The notes: generated from the sequence alone by a model not told the origin. Shown: positions 45,676 through 57,605, counted from the first letter of the stretch. The stretch: 64,000 bases of DNA from Hygrophila difformis (GCA_030278955.1 JAOANR010000015.1:15113917-15177916), one strand, 5' to 3'. Made by a program: numbers and translations.

Positions 45676-46808
45676 ATAATATGTAATAATCCCTTAATTA
45701 TTCATACATGATACCTTTTTGAGAATTTGATGATAATAATAGTATGTAATATGACATAACAAAAGACTTAATTTCCTTTGATTATATATATATATATATA
45801 TTTTTTACTTGAATTACAACCTCACATGTTTTATTGAGGGGAAATTTGGTTATTTATAGGTCGATTATTTTATTTAAACAGAAAATTAGAAATCAATTGT
45901 TAAATAAGTGGTTCTGGATATATTTGAAAAATAATTAGAGTTTAAAGTTTGAGTTTAGATTTTAGAGATTGGAACTTTTAGAGTTTGGAATTCGTTGTGA
46001 AAAATAGTTTTAAATTGAGATAGTTTTGAATATAATGGTATTTGGTGATAGAGTTAAAAATTAGAGCTTGGAGTTTGAAAAGCTAAATGATTGGGGAGAA
46101 GAGCTTTCAAATTTTAGAGTTTAAAGGTGAAAATTTTGCGGTTACTGAAAATAATATTTACTATGTATATTATTTAAGCTATTTTTAGTATACAACATAT
46201 TAAAAGCTAAACGCTCAACGTTGTAGATTTTTGCCAAACACAGCCAGATGCATTAATCAACTTCTGAGCCATTAAAAGTTCAGAGATTACAAAACAAGAC
46301 CTAAATAATACTCCATCATTCTCATTTAACTTTTGTTGTTTTATTTAGACACGTTGTTTAAATGCACTTATTTATTAGTTAATATATCAAAATATGTACA
46401 AGTAAAAATTATATGTTTATATATTATAAAATTTATGGGATTGAGACCAAGACTAATCCCTTGAGAATTTGGTGGGCAATTGAAGGATTGCCTCTCCCAA
46501 AGAGGAATTATGCATACACAAAGGCTCGAACCCAAGACATTTGCTTAAGCTGCTAGAGCTTCATACCATTCGGGACAACTGCATTTGGTCCTTAACATCT
46601 CTTTTAAACATTATTAATGAAAAAAATGAAAAGGTAATCAATTATATAATATTATTAGATGGAGCGCCATAATATTGTTTAGTTAGAAGATATATTCTGC
46701 TCTTAATTGATAAATTTAAACTTTACAATCTAACATTTTACCCAGCTATATATAATTTAATAGACTTTGAATTTCTTGATATATTCCTCATATGTGAAGC
46801 CGACATCA
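45676..46808. other. Flank of SPH copy 2, AT-rich
   Basis: 45676-45900 continues the duplicated SPH flank (ATTCATACATGATA; GGGAAATTTGGTTATTTAT, also at 50230). The rest has no gene. Confidence 0.5.
46440..46600 (-). mobile_element. Possible tRNA-derived SINE
   Basis: On the minus strand an A-box-like TGGTATGAAGCTC lies before GGGTTCGAGCC (B-box, about 46523-46534). Borders and tail are uncertain, and it differs from the other SINEs here. Confidence 0.35.
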
Positions 46809-46818
46809 ATATTTTTTC

Positions 46819-47074
46819 GGGAAAAGATCTATTAAACCAATCCATCAAGTGACTATGTTAATCCTGCTCAATCCATTCCATCCACTCCTAATGACAATTA
46901 ACGCTGACGTGACAGTGAATTAGTGTGTTCAATGAGGTTGATGTGGCAGCGTTAACTGTCATTAGGGGTGGATGGGATAGATTGGGTGCGATCATCATAG
47001 TTACCGAATGGATTGGTTTTATAAATTTTTTATGGGATGATTTGGGAAATCAAACTTGCGTTTTTTTTTTCCCC
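46819..47074. mobile_element. Mutator-type foldback MITE
   Basis: 256 bp from GGGAAAAGATC to TTTTTTTCCCC, with inverted interior words around CCAATCCAT and TGACAATTAACGC. Perfect 10-bp target duplication ATATTTTTTC at 46809-46818 and 47075-47084. It shares interior sequence with the element at 63281 (AATTAACGC..GACGTG..CAGTG). Confidence 0.87.
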
Positions 47075-47479
47075 ATATTTTTTCCTACACATAATTCCAT
47101 TCATCCGCAGGACAACAATATTGCATACATTATTTTGGGAATGACAGCTACAAATTGCAATATTTGAAAATTTAGAATTTTTGGAAAAGGCAACGTATAT
47201 AATAAGGGTGGTTATGGTGCGATCATGGGTGCCAAAGCTCATCAAGGCATGAATCACAACCGTTCATTTTAATCCAAGGGTTTAAATGTAAAATGGTAAA
47301 GTTGTCCAAAAAAATATTTAACGGTTTCATTAGTTATCAAATTAACAAAATTACTTTATATCTTAAACGGATTTCTATCCTAAAATATATTATAACTTAA
47401 ACATTAAATAAAAAAAATAATTACGACACAAATTATAGTCAACAATTCAGTGCCATATCTAAATGGGCTCAGCGGCAAG

Positions 47480-48150
47480 AGTTCTTCATTTCAGCGACAA
47501 ACGTCAATTCCTTTCAGCGAGGCTTTCTCATGTTTTCCAGCGAAAAGTTCCCATTCTTTTCAGCGACCATCCCCATTCTTTTCAGTGATATATCAATATT
47601 ATTTTCAGCGATGTAAAGTGTTCATTTCAGCAAATTACTAGTGTTCTTTTTAGATTTTTCAGCGATTTGTATTTCTTCTTTTCAGCGATTAATATCCGTT
47701 CTATATATTTTCAACGATTTTCTAAATATTTTTCAGCGAAATCCTATGGATCTATAAGCGACCCAGTTAGGTTAAATTCAGTGGCATATCCGTATTCTTC
47801 TCAGCGATGTCGTTAGATTTTTTCAGCGAAAGCGAGAATATCAATTTCTTTTCATTATCTAAATTTTTTTTAATTGCCATCTAAGATGGCTACTAGCTAA
47901 GTTTTAAAAATATATATATGAAGTATATTTTAATCGCCATATGGGATGGCGATTCCCACTGTTCACATAATTTTTATTTTTTTTTCCATTAGTCGCCATT
48001 TTAAATGGTGATTAGTACTGTTACGTGTGATAAAATATTATTTAACTGTGATCGGCATTTCAGATGGTGACTTCATTTTTCAGCGATGTCAAGAACTCTT
48101 TTCATCGACAAAATAGTGTTCTTTTCAGCGACGTGTATTTCTTCTTTCAG
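47480..48150 (+). repeat. TTTTCAGCGA dispersed array with GCCAT hairpins
   Basis: About eighteen copies of TTTCAGCGA or close variants at irregular 15-60 bp spacing. Between them (47876-48070) lie four small inverted repeats: GCCATCTAAGATGGC (47876-47890), ATCGCCAT / ATGGCGAT (47933-47953), TCGCCATTT / AAATGGTGA (47993-48011) and a weaker fourth. There is no gene. It may be a subterminal array of an unknown DNA transposon. Confidence 0.7.
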
Positions 48151-48159
48151 CAATAGTTT

Positions 48160-49013
48160 CTACATAGTACAATATATGTTGCTGGAATACATGTTCAATA
48201 GTTCCTAAATATTACTATGTCGTTGAATAATACATGTTCCGTTGTTGAATTATACATGAATTGTTGCTGACCCACTTTTATTAGAAATCTACTCCGAATT
48301 GGATACAAATTACAAGTATGTATTAGTAGCAAAAAATCCTATCTCATTTCCTTTCATTTTTTTTTTGTGCAAATTTACTATTTTAACCATTGAATTAATC
48401 ACAACCATCAATCTACAAAATGTATCAACGATGTGAGCATCCGCAGTAGATAAAGAGTCCGCACCCTAACAAATTTGTATATATGAAGTATTATATAATA
48501 GTACCTACAAGATTGGAGATCCTGAAAAGTAATGAGGAATAAGTTTGCTGAATGGTAATATATAATTAATCTTGCCAATAGGGCATTGTAAATGAGAATA
48601 AGGAAACATAGGCAAATAGTTGTTGACTAAATAATAGTTGAAGATTTGCAAACGTTCGACTTACTTTTCATGGCCCTTCGACCTTTGTATTAATCCGGTT
48701 ACAGTACCGTCTCTTGAAAAGTCTATATCTTCATACATATATCACAAAGAACATTTGTTCACTTAAAAATGACGAGTCTCTTACTTTTATATTTTATTTA
48801 TCCAATCATTTAAATGGAATATTTTTATTATTAGAAGGATTATCATAAATTGATTTTCAATTAATAAGATATTAGTTCGTTTAATTAAATGTCATGTAAA
48901 TTAAAATTTTCTTGCAGCAATAGTGCAATACATACTTTTTTTTTAGTTGTGAACATATATTAATAATTAAAATCGCAAAACATGAAATTTAAAAATAAAC
49001 AAAAAAAGTATCA
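48160..49013. other. AT-rich spacer
   Basis: No gene, repeat or MITE recognised. Confidence 0.4.
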
Positions 49014-49023
49014 TATATATGCT

Positions 49024-49379
49024 GGGAAAAAAGCCAAAATCATCCCACAACTTTCGTGTGTTTTCTTAAATGGTCCCATAATTGTGCACTTCACTTAATC
49101 CATCCAATATGTTTGCTAATCCTCGCCCAAATGATCCCATCCGAGGTTAATAATCTCCCAGGCTGACGTGTCGCAAGGATTAAGGTGTTAATTATGGGAC
49201 CATTTGAGAAAGGGACGAAAGTTGTGGGATGATTAACCCGTTAATCCTCGCGATTAACCTCGGATGGGATCATTTGGCCGAGGATTAGTAAACATATTGG
49301 ATGGATTAAGCGAAGTGCACAATTATGGGACCATTTGAGAAACACACGAAAGTTGTGGGATGATTTTGGCTTTTTTCCC
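49024..49379. mobile_element. Mutator-type foldback MITE, near-perfect hairpin
   Basis: 356 bp. The ends GGGAAAAAAGCCAAAATCAT and its complement pair almost without mismatch for over 100 bases. Perfect 10-bp target duplication TATATATGCT at 49014-49023 and 49380-49389. The high arm identity suggests a young insertion. Confidence 0.92.
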
Positions 49380-49522
49380 TATATATGCTGTATATATCGA
49401 GCCTTTCCCCACATCCAATCTTTTGCAAACCCTAAACCGGCATACAAAAACTCCAAATCAAAAACATCAATCTATGCATGCTCCACAATTCTAACAACTA
49501 ATTAAACAACAACAACAACTAA

Positions 49523-49935
49523 TTACACAACATCAGGGACTTTCCAACTTTGGCACCACATTTTTTTAGTAAATACATTGCGGCGAAGGCATGTGCCATT
49601 TTCCCTTATAAACCACCGGCAATGTTCAGTGCATTTGAACTTCAACTTGAAATCGTAGACTGCATAATCCCCAATGCCATGCCCTGTAATGAAGAAGCAA
49701 TAATACTTGGTGCTCGAGAACAGCATAACATTGAAACGCCATTTGTAGAATTCAACTGAGCGAAGGGGTACAACACCAAAATCGTGGTTCCCGTTGTAGC
49801 AGTGGATCGTAACGTTACTTCTATGGCCATATCGTTCACTATCTTCACTTCCATTGCTTGGGATTTGGACATCATCGTATCTTGAATCCATAAATATGCA
49901 AGGACGACAAGCAAAACTTGTCTGGGAGATGCCAT
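49523..49935 (-). pseudogene. S1 self-incompatibility-like protein (SPH), copy 3, frameshifted
   Basis: The signal peptide (MASPRQVLLVVLAYLW) and the first mature residues (MEVKIVNDMA) read in one frame. The remainder (NVTIHCYN, FYKWRFN, STKYYCFF, DYAVYDF, CTEHCRWFI..GTC, MWC) is in the next. Against copy 2 one base is missing at about 49820-49826. All six cysteines remain. The upstream TATA word of copies 1 and 2 is altered here. Flanks match the other copies (GATCATCGTGTAATGGTT upstream). A recent pseudogene, unless the lost base is a sequencing error. Confidence 0.87.
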
Positions 49936-50311
49936 TGGGAAATATGTTATGTTATGTGATGTGATGATTTGTATATGGACATGTGTTTTATTTCTTGTCA
50001 ATGAAGATCATCGTGTAATGGTTAGCCATCAAGGAGTTTCCTTTATTATTTGTTAAATATAGTACGTTTACCTTTTAGAAAATAACAATATCATAGTACG
50101 TACTTATTTGCCAAAAGATAGATTTTATTGCTTTTATTATTACTTGAAGGCAAATAGGCAATGTACTCCCCTTGAAAATTGGATGCCACGAAAGATTTAA
50201 TTTCCTTTGATTTACTTCGTTTTATAGAAGGGAAATTTGGTTATTTATGGACAGATGATTTTATTGTAGCGGATAAAATAGGTAATCAATTGTTGAATAG
50301 TAGGGGTGGGA

Positions 50312-50472
50312 TGAGGACATGGCTTAGTTGTCAAGTCTCATTACTTCTAAGTTTTAGTTTGGGGGTTCGTTTCCCCACCCGTCCCCTTATCTCTCCCCTT
50401 GCCCTTTGTAATTTGCGTGGCATGAGCTCCCCACCCATTTCCTAACCTGTTTTGGCTGTTCAGCGAAAAAAA
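50312..50472 (+). mobile_element. tRNA-derived SINE
   Basis: An A-box region (GGCTTAGTTGTCAAGTCTC), the B-box GGGGGTTCGTTTCCCC (50361-50376), then AATTTGCGTGGCATGAGCTC and TTCAGCGAAAAAA as tail. Same family as the copies at 15950, 52125 and 52980. Confidence 0.6.
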
Positions 50473-50474
50473 TG

Positions 50475-51509
50475 CTTAATAGTACATATTACTATATAAC
50501 GTGATTAATAAAAATATATTTGGATTACAAGAGGCCAAAGGCCTTTTGTTTAAATGTTGATGAAATCAATGTCACACAAATTATGAAAAAAATAAATACC
50601 CGAATCATTCTATAAGTTTGAACAATTTATTAAACAACCTCATATTAATTGATGAATTATCATAATCCATCCACTAAGTATGTTAGTTTTCTCCCAAAGC
50701 ATCCCGCCCCCCTTAACTGCTGTTTTAGCTAACGTATCACTTGGATTAGTTGATCCGTTCGCTTGAATTCAGATAAACAATTCCTAAATCCGCAAATAAA
50801 GAGGTGGAATGGTTTGGACGAAAATTAATATAATTAATAAATGGATTAAGATAATTCAATTAATATGATACTGTTTAGGAAATTCTTCAAACTATAGCTA
50901 GCAGTATGCCAATAGCCAAACTAGGTTTCATAATTATCATAGTTGACATAGTACCTGGATGACAATGTTACACAAAGCCGATCTGCATACTTATTGTAGA
51001 CACGTTAAAATTTATTGGAAAATAAAAATACGAAATGTGTTGCATTGTTCCAAGTACTATAAATATAATTATTTATTGTATATTTTTTTATAAATTAAGA
51101 CATTGTTTGATACTCACTATGTCTCATTAATTTTATCATATTTGACTTGAATATACAGTTCAATGTACTTGTTCAATGATTTATATCTCAAAATATGTAA
51201 AGTAAATTTTAATCAAACTATATATCAGAAAACTAAATGATTAGAACAAGACCCACTTCACTTCTTTTTTCCTTATATTCTTGCAATAAAATTGAGTTAA
51301 AATAAAAATTCAATAGTGTCAAAATAAAACGTAGCCGGTATTTCGGGAGAGGGGAGTATATAATAATCTGTAATTATTGAATCACATGACTTCCACGTAT
51401 AAGTTACATAAAGTCTCTGTAATTTTTTCCTACTCTAATTCAAACTTCACCCCCAAAATCTCGAACAAAACATCGATCCAAATCATGAAAGGCACTACAT
51501 CGAACCTAA
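50475..51509. other. AT-rich spacer with a degenerate Stowaway
   Basis: 51113-51357 begins TACTCACTATGTCTCATTAA and ends GGGAGAGGGGAGTA, a decayed Stowaway-type MITE. Nothing else was recognised. Confidence 0.4.
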
Positions 51510-51518
51510 CTAGAAATA

Positions 51519-52791
51519 GAGATAAAGAATTTTTTAGGCCGTCAATAGGCAGGTAATTCATTTTTGGGCCACTAAAGATTGAATTATAAAACTAGGTCAC
51601 CAATAGGCATTCGGGCCTAATTTATAGTCAATTTGACCAATACCACACTAAAACGGGCCGCGTGTAACCCACTCGCCACGCGATGGCTCAAATGTGGAAA
51701 TTGTCTCCTTTTGATGGTCTGTTTTACTTTTTTGTAATTTAAATAAATATTACTCCATTCGTTCCATTATTTTTGCCTCACTTTCTATTTTTCTCTGTTC
51801 CAACGTTTTTGTCTCGTTTTCATTATAGTAATAATAAATATTAATCACCAAACCGCATCAAATACTAATATATCCTACATTAAATATTGTCTATGACCAC
51901 ATAAAATACCATGCTCAAAATACCCCAACACGAAATAAATATTCATTAAAATAAAAATAAAATAGATATATATTGAAAATGTAAAAAAAAGACAAAATAA
52001 TAAATAAAATTATTTGTATTAGTAATAATATAATAACTTCAAGAATTAAATTATAGTATAATATAAAATTAAAATAAATAAATTAAATCTAAAAAATAAA
52101 TTAATTTGAATGAATTCATTTATATTAAAGCGGATGGGAACTTACCCTAGTGATCAAGTCTCTCGACTCTCAACTTATAGGTTGGGGGTTCGATTCTCCA
52201 CCCCGCCCTTATCCCTTCCTTTTTTCTGGCATGGGCTCCCACCACCCTTTATAGGTTGTTCGGCATCAAAAAAGGAGTTCTCTACCCACCATTTATCATA
52301 TTTATATTAAATGAAATATAATAAAATAAATAGTAAAAATTTAATAAAAAATAAATGAAAACAGATAAATAGGTGTTCTCTACCCACCCAGGAAAGTGAA
52401 ATAAAATTGAAGATCAGAAGAAATTTGGGTCTCCGATGGAAATGCACATATTGTGTGCCAAAATGAGCAGCTTCATTTTAGTAGTTGGTCTCGAGATCAT
52501 GGCTGGATAATTTTCCGATAGAGTAATATTTATTTTAATTTTTAAAAAAGTAAAAAAAAATAAAAAAAAAACTAAAATAGGACACTAACAGGAAAAATTT
52601 CAGCTTTTAGGCCATGGCGTGAAGAGGTGGTAGCGCGTGACGCACACGCGGCCCATCGTGGCATTGACTTGGTCAATTTGGCCTATAAAACCAGCCCGAA
52701 TGCCTATTGGTAGCCTAATTTCATAATTCAATCTTTAGTGGCCCAAAAGTGAATTACATGCCTATTGATGGCCTAAAAAATTCTTTATCTC
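51519..52791. mobile_element. Non-autonomous Mutator-like element, 1.27 kb
   Basis: Long terminal inverted repeats (about 150 bases): GAGATAAAGAATTTTTTAGG.. pairs with ..CCTAAAAAATTCTTTATCTC. Perfect 9-bp target duplication CTAGAAATA at 51510-51518 and 52792-52800. No transposase frame. A SINE sits inside. Confidence 0.92.
52125..52275 (+). mobile_element. tRNA-derived SINE nested in the MULE
   Basis: A-box-like TAGTGATCAAGTCTC, B-box GGGGGTTCGATTCTCC (52184-52199), GGCATGGGCTCCCACC and TTCGGCATCAAAAAA tail. Confidence 0.6.
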
Positions 52792-52979
52792 CTAGAAATA
52801 TAATCTGGCTATTGTCCCACATGGAACCAAATTTTCATTTCCTTTAGAACAATATGTTCCTTATTTTCCAAAATCTCATTATTCAACCAATAATTTAGAT
52901 TTTTGCAAATCTATAAACTCAAAAAATGGCTTTATCATTATACTACAATAAATAGTATATATGTATATATTTATTTATT

Positions 52980-53150
52980 TATTTTGTTGAACAACCTATA
53001 CAGACTAGCTAATGAGTTGTGGGAGCTTATGTCACACAAATTATAAAGGGACAAATAAAGGGTATGAGGCTATGTGAGGAATCGAACCCCGAACCTAAAG
53101 ATTGAAAGTTAAAGGACTTGAACACTGGACCAAGTCATGTTCCTGCTGCT
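52980..53150 (-). mobile_element. tRNA-derived SINE
   Basis: On the minus strand: CATGACTTGGTCCAGTGTTC (A-box region), GGGGTTCGATTCC (about 53079-53092), AATTTGTGTGACATAAGCTC and GTTGTTCAACAAAATAAAT tail. Same family as the plus-strand copies. Confidence 0.6.
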
Positions 53151-53178
53151 ACTAATGTTGCTGCTACTACTAGTATGA

Positions 53179-53513
53179 GTCTGTTCTACACATAGAGTTG
53201 TAGCTGTGAGCTGAAGCTGATGGCTGGAGCTGTAGCTTTAGGGAGCTGTCGTACCTGTAGCTGTCAGTTTTATTTATCTGTTTGGTACAACTAGGTGTAG
53301 TTTTTTTTGAAATTGTAGTGGGTTGGTTATTGGGTTAAACTGTAATATATGATAAAAATAAGCTTGATAACCTTTTTCTAATGATACCTTTGGTAGCTTC
53401 TATTTGTAGAGTTTCAAATTGTAGTTACAGCTATCAAAAGCTAATGTTCAGAACGGAGCTAATATAAAATCAAAAGTTACCAAAAACTCTCAAAAGTTGC
53501 ATGCAGAACAGAC
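53179..53513. mobile_element. Possible hAT-like MITE
   Basis: GTCTGTTCT at the left and AGAACAGAC at the right form a 9-bp perfect inverted repeat around GAGCTGTAGCTG-type repeats. The flanking 8-bp duplication is not convincing. Confidence 0.35.
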
Positions 53514-53956
53514 CTATATATTGAGAATAGCAACTGTAAATAATTCCAAATAAAAAGACAGAAAAATAGTGGAGCAATTAATACCAATAATTAGTCCAAA
53601 AATAAGGGGAAAAAAACCAATTTAGTCCATTATCTTTCCACTTTTTTCAATCTAGTCCTTTGTCTTTTGAATAGCCAAATCATCTCCGAAAACCGAACCC
53701 AAAAGGTGGAGCACCATCACCAAAGTCAATCAACATGCTAACTCAACAACCACAAGCAGAAGCAAAGCCACCAGAAAATGGCTAAAAAGAACAACCCCAA
53801 GTTCTGGTTACGTCGCTCACAATTTCATTTAAGTTGCTGAAATTAATTGGGTGATCTTTACTATTATAAGAGCAAAATGGTTTAACTACCGATTTCGGTA
53901 GCAAAATGAAACCCTTAATTAGTGGCTAATGAGATTTGGTAACTAAAGTTTTGGTA

Positions 53957-54295
53957 GGGAATAAATATTCAAATAGTGCTGTACGTTTCAATATTATCCA
54001 TTTTGGTCCATAAATTATTTGATTATCTCAAATGGTCCTATACCTTTCATATTTAGATGAAAGAGTTCTAAGTACATTTAATTTTCAATTTTACAAGCCT
54101 AAGCTTTTAAATTATTCACTTTTGGGGGTAAAAGTTAACAATATAAAAGTTTAGGGACATAAAATTGAAAATTAAATATATTTTGGACTATTCGGCTAAA
54201 GTATGAAAATTATAACACCATTATGGATTATCAAATACTTTATGGACTAAATTGGATAATAGAAAAACTTACAGGATTATTTGGGTATTTATTCC
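53957..54295. mobile_element. Mutator-type foldback MITE
   Basis: 339 bp. GGGAATAAATATTC.. folds onto ..GGTATTTATTCC, with inner partners TTTGGTCCATAAA and TTTATGGACTAAA. Target duplication AGTTTTGGTA / AGTTTTGATA (53947-53956, 54296-54305; one mismatch). Confidence 0.85.
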
Positions 54296-55340
54296 AGTTT
54301 TGATAGCTATATTGTGAATTTGGCAGCTAAATCGAAGGACTTTAGCTACCCGATCCCCTAGCTAAACCTTTATTTTCTTTTTACTTTTTTTTAGTGTACG
54401 CTCAGTTTAAATAAAAAGAAATAAAAAGAAATTTAATTAGGGTTTAGGGTTTTTATAATTAACTTTTCCTTTTTTTTCTAAGTTTTATTTATAACATTAC
54501 TTTTTCTTCTTTCTTTTGTATATTATGTATATAGAACATATATTGATATATTTTGAGGATTGACTGTCACACCGCGGATTTTCGTGTACTTTGTAAACAA
54601 GCAAATGAATTCAAATTGTTTTGAACTACGCTATGGCTTGATCACTTTACAGGGTACGTAGGCAGCTTAGAAGTTTTAATTCTAAGTTCAGTCACAAAAT
54701 AATAAAACAAACAAAAGACCTTAGCACGAGAAAAGCCGAGACACAACTTCGAGGACGAAGTTGATTCTTAAGGAGGGTAGACTGTAATACCCGAGAATTT
54801 TGACACATAAAATAAATAAATAAATAAATAAATAAAAATAATAAATAAACAAACATGATAAAAAGATAAAGAATCATAAGAGATGAGGAATGGAATTTAA
54901 ATTAAAAAGGAATCAAAATTTCAAGAACCCGGGAAGCCGAAAACAATTTAGTCAAATAAATGGTCACACGTGAACCCAACATCGATGGACTCAATAACTC
55001 GAGTCCACATGTAAATTTAGACCCGAATAAAATGACGATAAAAAATAGGAGCCCGAAGATATCCCGGAAATCCGAATCCGAGAACATAAAGGGATAGAAG
55101 TCCGAAAGAGATGAGGAAAAGCGCGACGGATCGCACGAACCGCCCGGACCGGAGTCCAGGCGTGAGTGGTGCGCTGGCCGCGCGGTTGTTGGCTTGGGAT
55201 CGCGCCACGACCGCGCCAACTGGCAGAAACGCCCCGTGCGAGATTTACTCGCCCGAATCCGGATTTTCCGACTTCGGTTGAACACCTTGCGACTCAAGAC
55301 ATCCTAGGGCTGCCTTTGGACGACCTTTAGGTCCTTTCCA

Positions 55341-55350
55341 TATATAAATA
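55341..55350 (+). promoter_or_regulatory. LTR TATA box
   Basis: TATATAAATA is followed about 30 bases later by a gene-leader-like stretch. The right LTR keeps it as TCTATAAATA at about 59255. The RNA start would be near 55370. Confidence 0.6.
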
Positions 55351-56555
55351 ACCATCCTAATCAGCCCCAACTTTTTACGAAACCCTACGAAATCTCTCTA
55401 CACACAAAACCCTAATTCCGGAGTCGTCGGAGGCACTAAACCGAATCAAGGGACTAACTTGGACGAAAATTAGGAGTCTTCGATCGTCGGGGTAAGATCC
55501 GAACCATTCTTGTCCATTCTTTTCCATTCTTGATTCGAAAACGAATCCTAATTCGACCCTTTTTCTATTCTAAACCCCCGATCGGATCGAGAGCGAAGAA
55601 CCCGACGAACCAAGGAGATAAACGGAGGACTGGAAGCCACGCCTCCGAATCAACGATCCCGGACGCTCAACAATCTATAAGTTAATACTTCCATGGTTTT
55701 GGGAGTAATTAAAACACGAAAACTAAAAGCTTAATCGAATCTTTCAAAGATCTGTCATCTTGTGACTTCTACCGGCGCAACAGTTTTGTCGAATTTTTCC
55801 GAACCTTTAAAATTCTTCGAACGGAAAAACTTAAAACACAAAAAACGTTCCTAAGGTTTAGATCTATCTACTGTAAAATTTTCAGAATTTTTCATGATGA
55901 TTTGATATATGAAATCCACTCAAAACCGAAATGCATTAAATCTGGAGCTTGGAATTCGTGAACGAACTCTAGTTCGAACTTGTTGGTGATTTTTACCTTA
56001 GTTCTAGACCGATCTGGGATTGGTGTTGAACATAAGAATTGTAGATCTATGAGTTTAGAACATCTCTGTAAAATTTCAGAATTTTTCGTTAAGATTTGCA
56101 CCTCCGAACCTGAGCCGATCCGATCTGCGTTCGTACCGAAATCAAGAAACTTGAACAAAATTAGTTTCGAACTTGATGACGTATTTGACATTAGATCTAA
56201 ACGGATTTGGAACTTTAGCCGAACATGAAAGTTGTAGGTATATGTCTTAGGTCTCTCTCTGTAAAATGTCATCAAATTTGGAGTTAGTTTGCTATGGTAG
56301 ATCTTGATACCTTGAAACTGATGTCAGAATTTTCGGACAGATTAATATCCTGTTAAAGGTTGACATTTTTCACCTACTTCCGTGTCTCGGATTGAAAAAC
56401 TTAAAACATAAAACTTGTTCATCTCTGTGTTTCGGAGACACCGGTAAGTTTTAAGAATGATTCGGCTTAAAATGAATTTTTAAATATTTTTGGAGCAAAA
56501 CAGCGACTAGTGAAATTATATGTTGAAACGTGTGAAATTTGTGAAACTTGTTTTG

Positions 56556-56938
56556 ACCTTGCGGGTTCGATTCCCCAAGGGCGTCCGTGTCCCTGCGGGT
56601 TCGATTCCCCAGGATGTCCGTGTCAAACCTTGCGGGTTCGATTCCCCAGGGTTTATGTTTTCCTGCAGGTTCGATTCCCCAGGATGTCTGTGTCAAGCCT
56701 TGCGGGTTCGATTCCCCAGGGTGTATGTTTTCCTGCGGGTTCGATTCCCCAGGATGTCCGTGTCAAACCTTGCGGGTTCGATTCCCCATGGTGTATGTGA
56801 GTTCTTGCGGGTTCGATTCCCCAAGGGCGATTGTCTGTCTTCCTGTGGGTTCGATTCCCCAGGATATGTGTTGATTCCTATGGGTTCGATTCCCTAGGAT
56901 GTATTTGAGTTCTTGCGGGTTCGATTCCCCAAGGGCGA
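56556..56938 (+). repeat. Eleven-copy GGGTTCGATTCCC hairpin array (5' LTR)
   Basis: Eleven copies of GGGTTCGATTCCC about every 35 bases. The heptamer TTCGATT is flanked by GGG and CCC and then by pairs that vary together: CTTG with CAAG, CCTG with CAGG, and CCTA with TAGG. Each copy also fits the polymerase III B-box consensus GGTTCGANNCC. Confidence 0.9.
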
Positions 56939-57605
56939 ACTATACTAGATCATATTGAACAAAAGTGGAAGAATGGAATCCTGAAATACTTGAATATTTT
57001 CCCCATTTAAATTATGCCTTTAAATTATATCTTGCGATTATTTTATCATGTTGTTGAATTATGATCTTATGGAAATCCTTGTCTTTTGAATTATGCAGTT
57101 AAATTATTATTAGATGGATAAAATTTAATCATGTCTTGTATGAACATGTTTTCTTTAAATTTAATTAAAGGCTTTGAAACCTCATAATCTTGTACGTGTT
57201 AACTTACTCAGCAAGTTTTTGCTGACCAAACCATATTTTTCCTTTTTCTTTCAGAGTTGAGAATTATGCATCGTCATATGCATACATGGGAATTTTGGGA
57301 AGATATATTATTTTGAATTATTGTATTAGACTATATCTTGCATGAACGAGCCTGTTTAACCCGTGATTAGGCCATGTTGGCCCTATTTTTAAATTTCGCA
57401 GCATTATATATATGTAATTATTATTTTCCGCTGCAACTTCGATTTATTATTTTTAAATTATATATGAATGGGCTGTTTGAATATTTTTAAATACTGAAAT
57501 ACTTAGCCTTGCATCTCTTTAATGAGCTCGGAGAAACCGTGTCTCACTAGGGAGGTGTAGCGGTGACATCCCGACCTGGGTGATCAAAAACCAGGTGTTA
57601 CAAGT

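Larger units (their letters stand above)
54565..57602 (+). repeat. 5' LTR (3038 bp)
   Basis: TGTCACACCG..GTGTTACA. It holds an ATAAATAAATAAA microsatellite (about 54805), a TATA box at 55341, a leader-like stretch with ACAAAACCCTAATTCCGG, and the B-box hairpin array at 56556-56938. Confidence 0.92.

Noticed and set aside
54902..55297. 131-residue minus-strand frame, also at 58816-59211
   Set aside because: Present in both LTRs of a non-coding element; no motif, and the changes between the LTRs are not biased to silent sites as far as can be seen.
56510..56897. Overlapping frames with repeated CGFDSPGC / VRFPRM phrases
   Set aside because: They are translations of the GGGTTCGATTCCC array in three frames; the unit is kept as a hairpin, not as codons. 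The same holds at 60425-60812.
54783..57602. LTR starting at TGTAATACCCGAG
   Set aside because: This looks like an LTR start, but the same upstream 218 bp precede both copies, and the TTGAC target duplication abuts TGTCACACCGCGG, so the LTR begins at 54565 and 58487.
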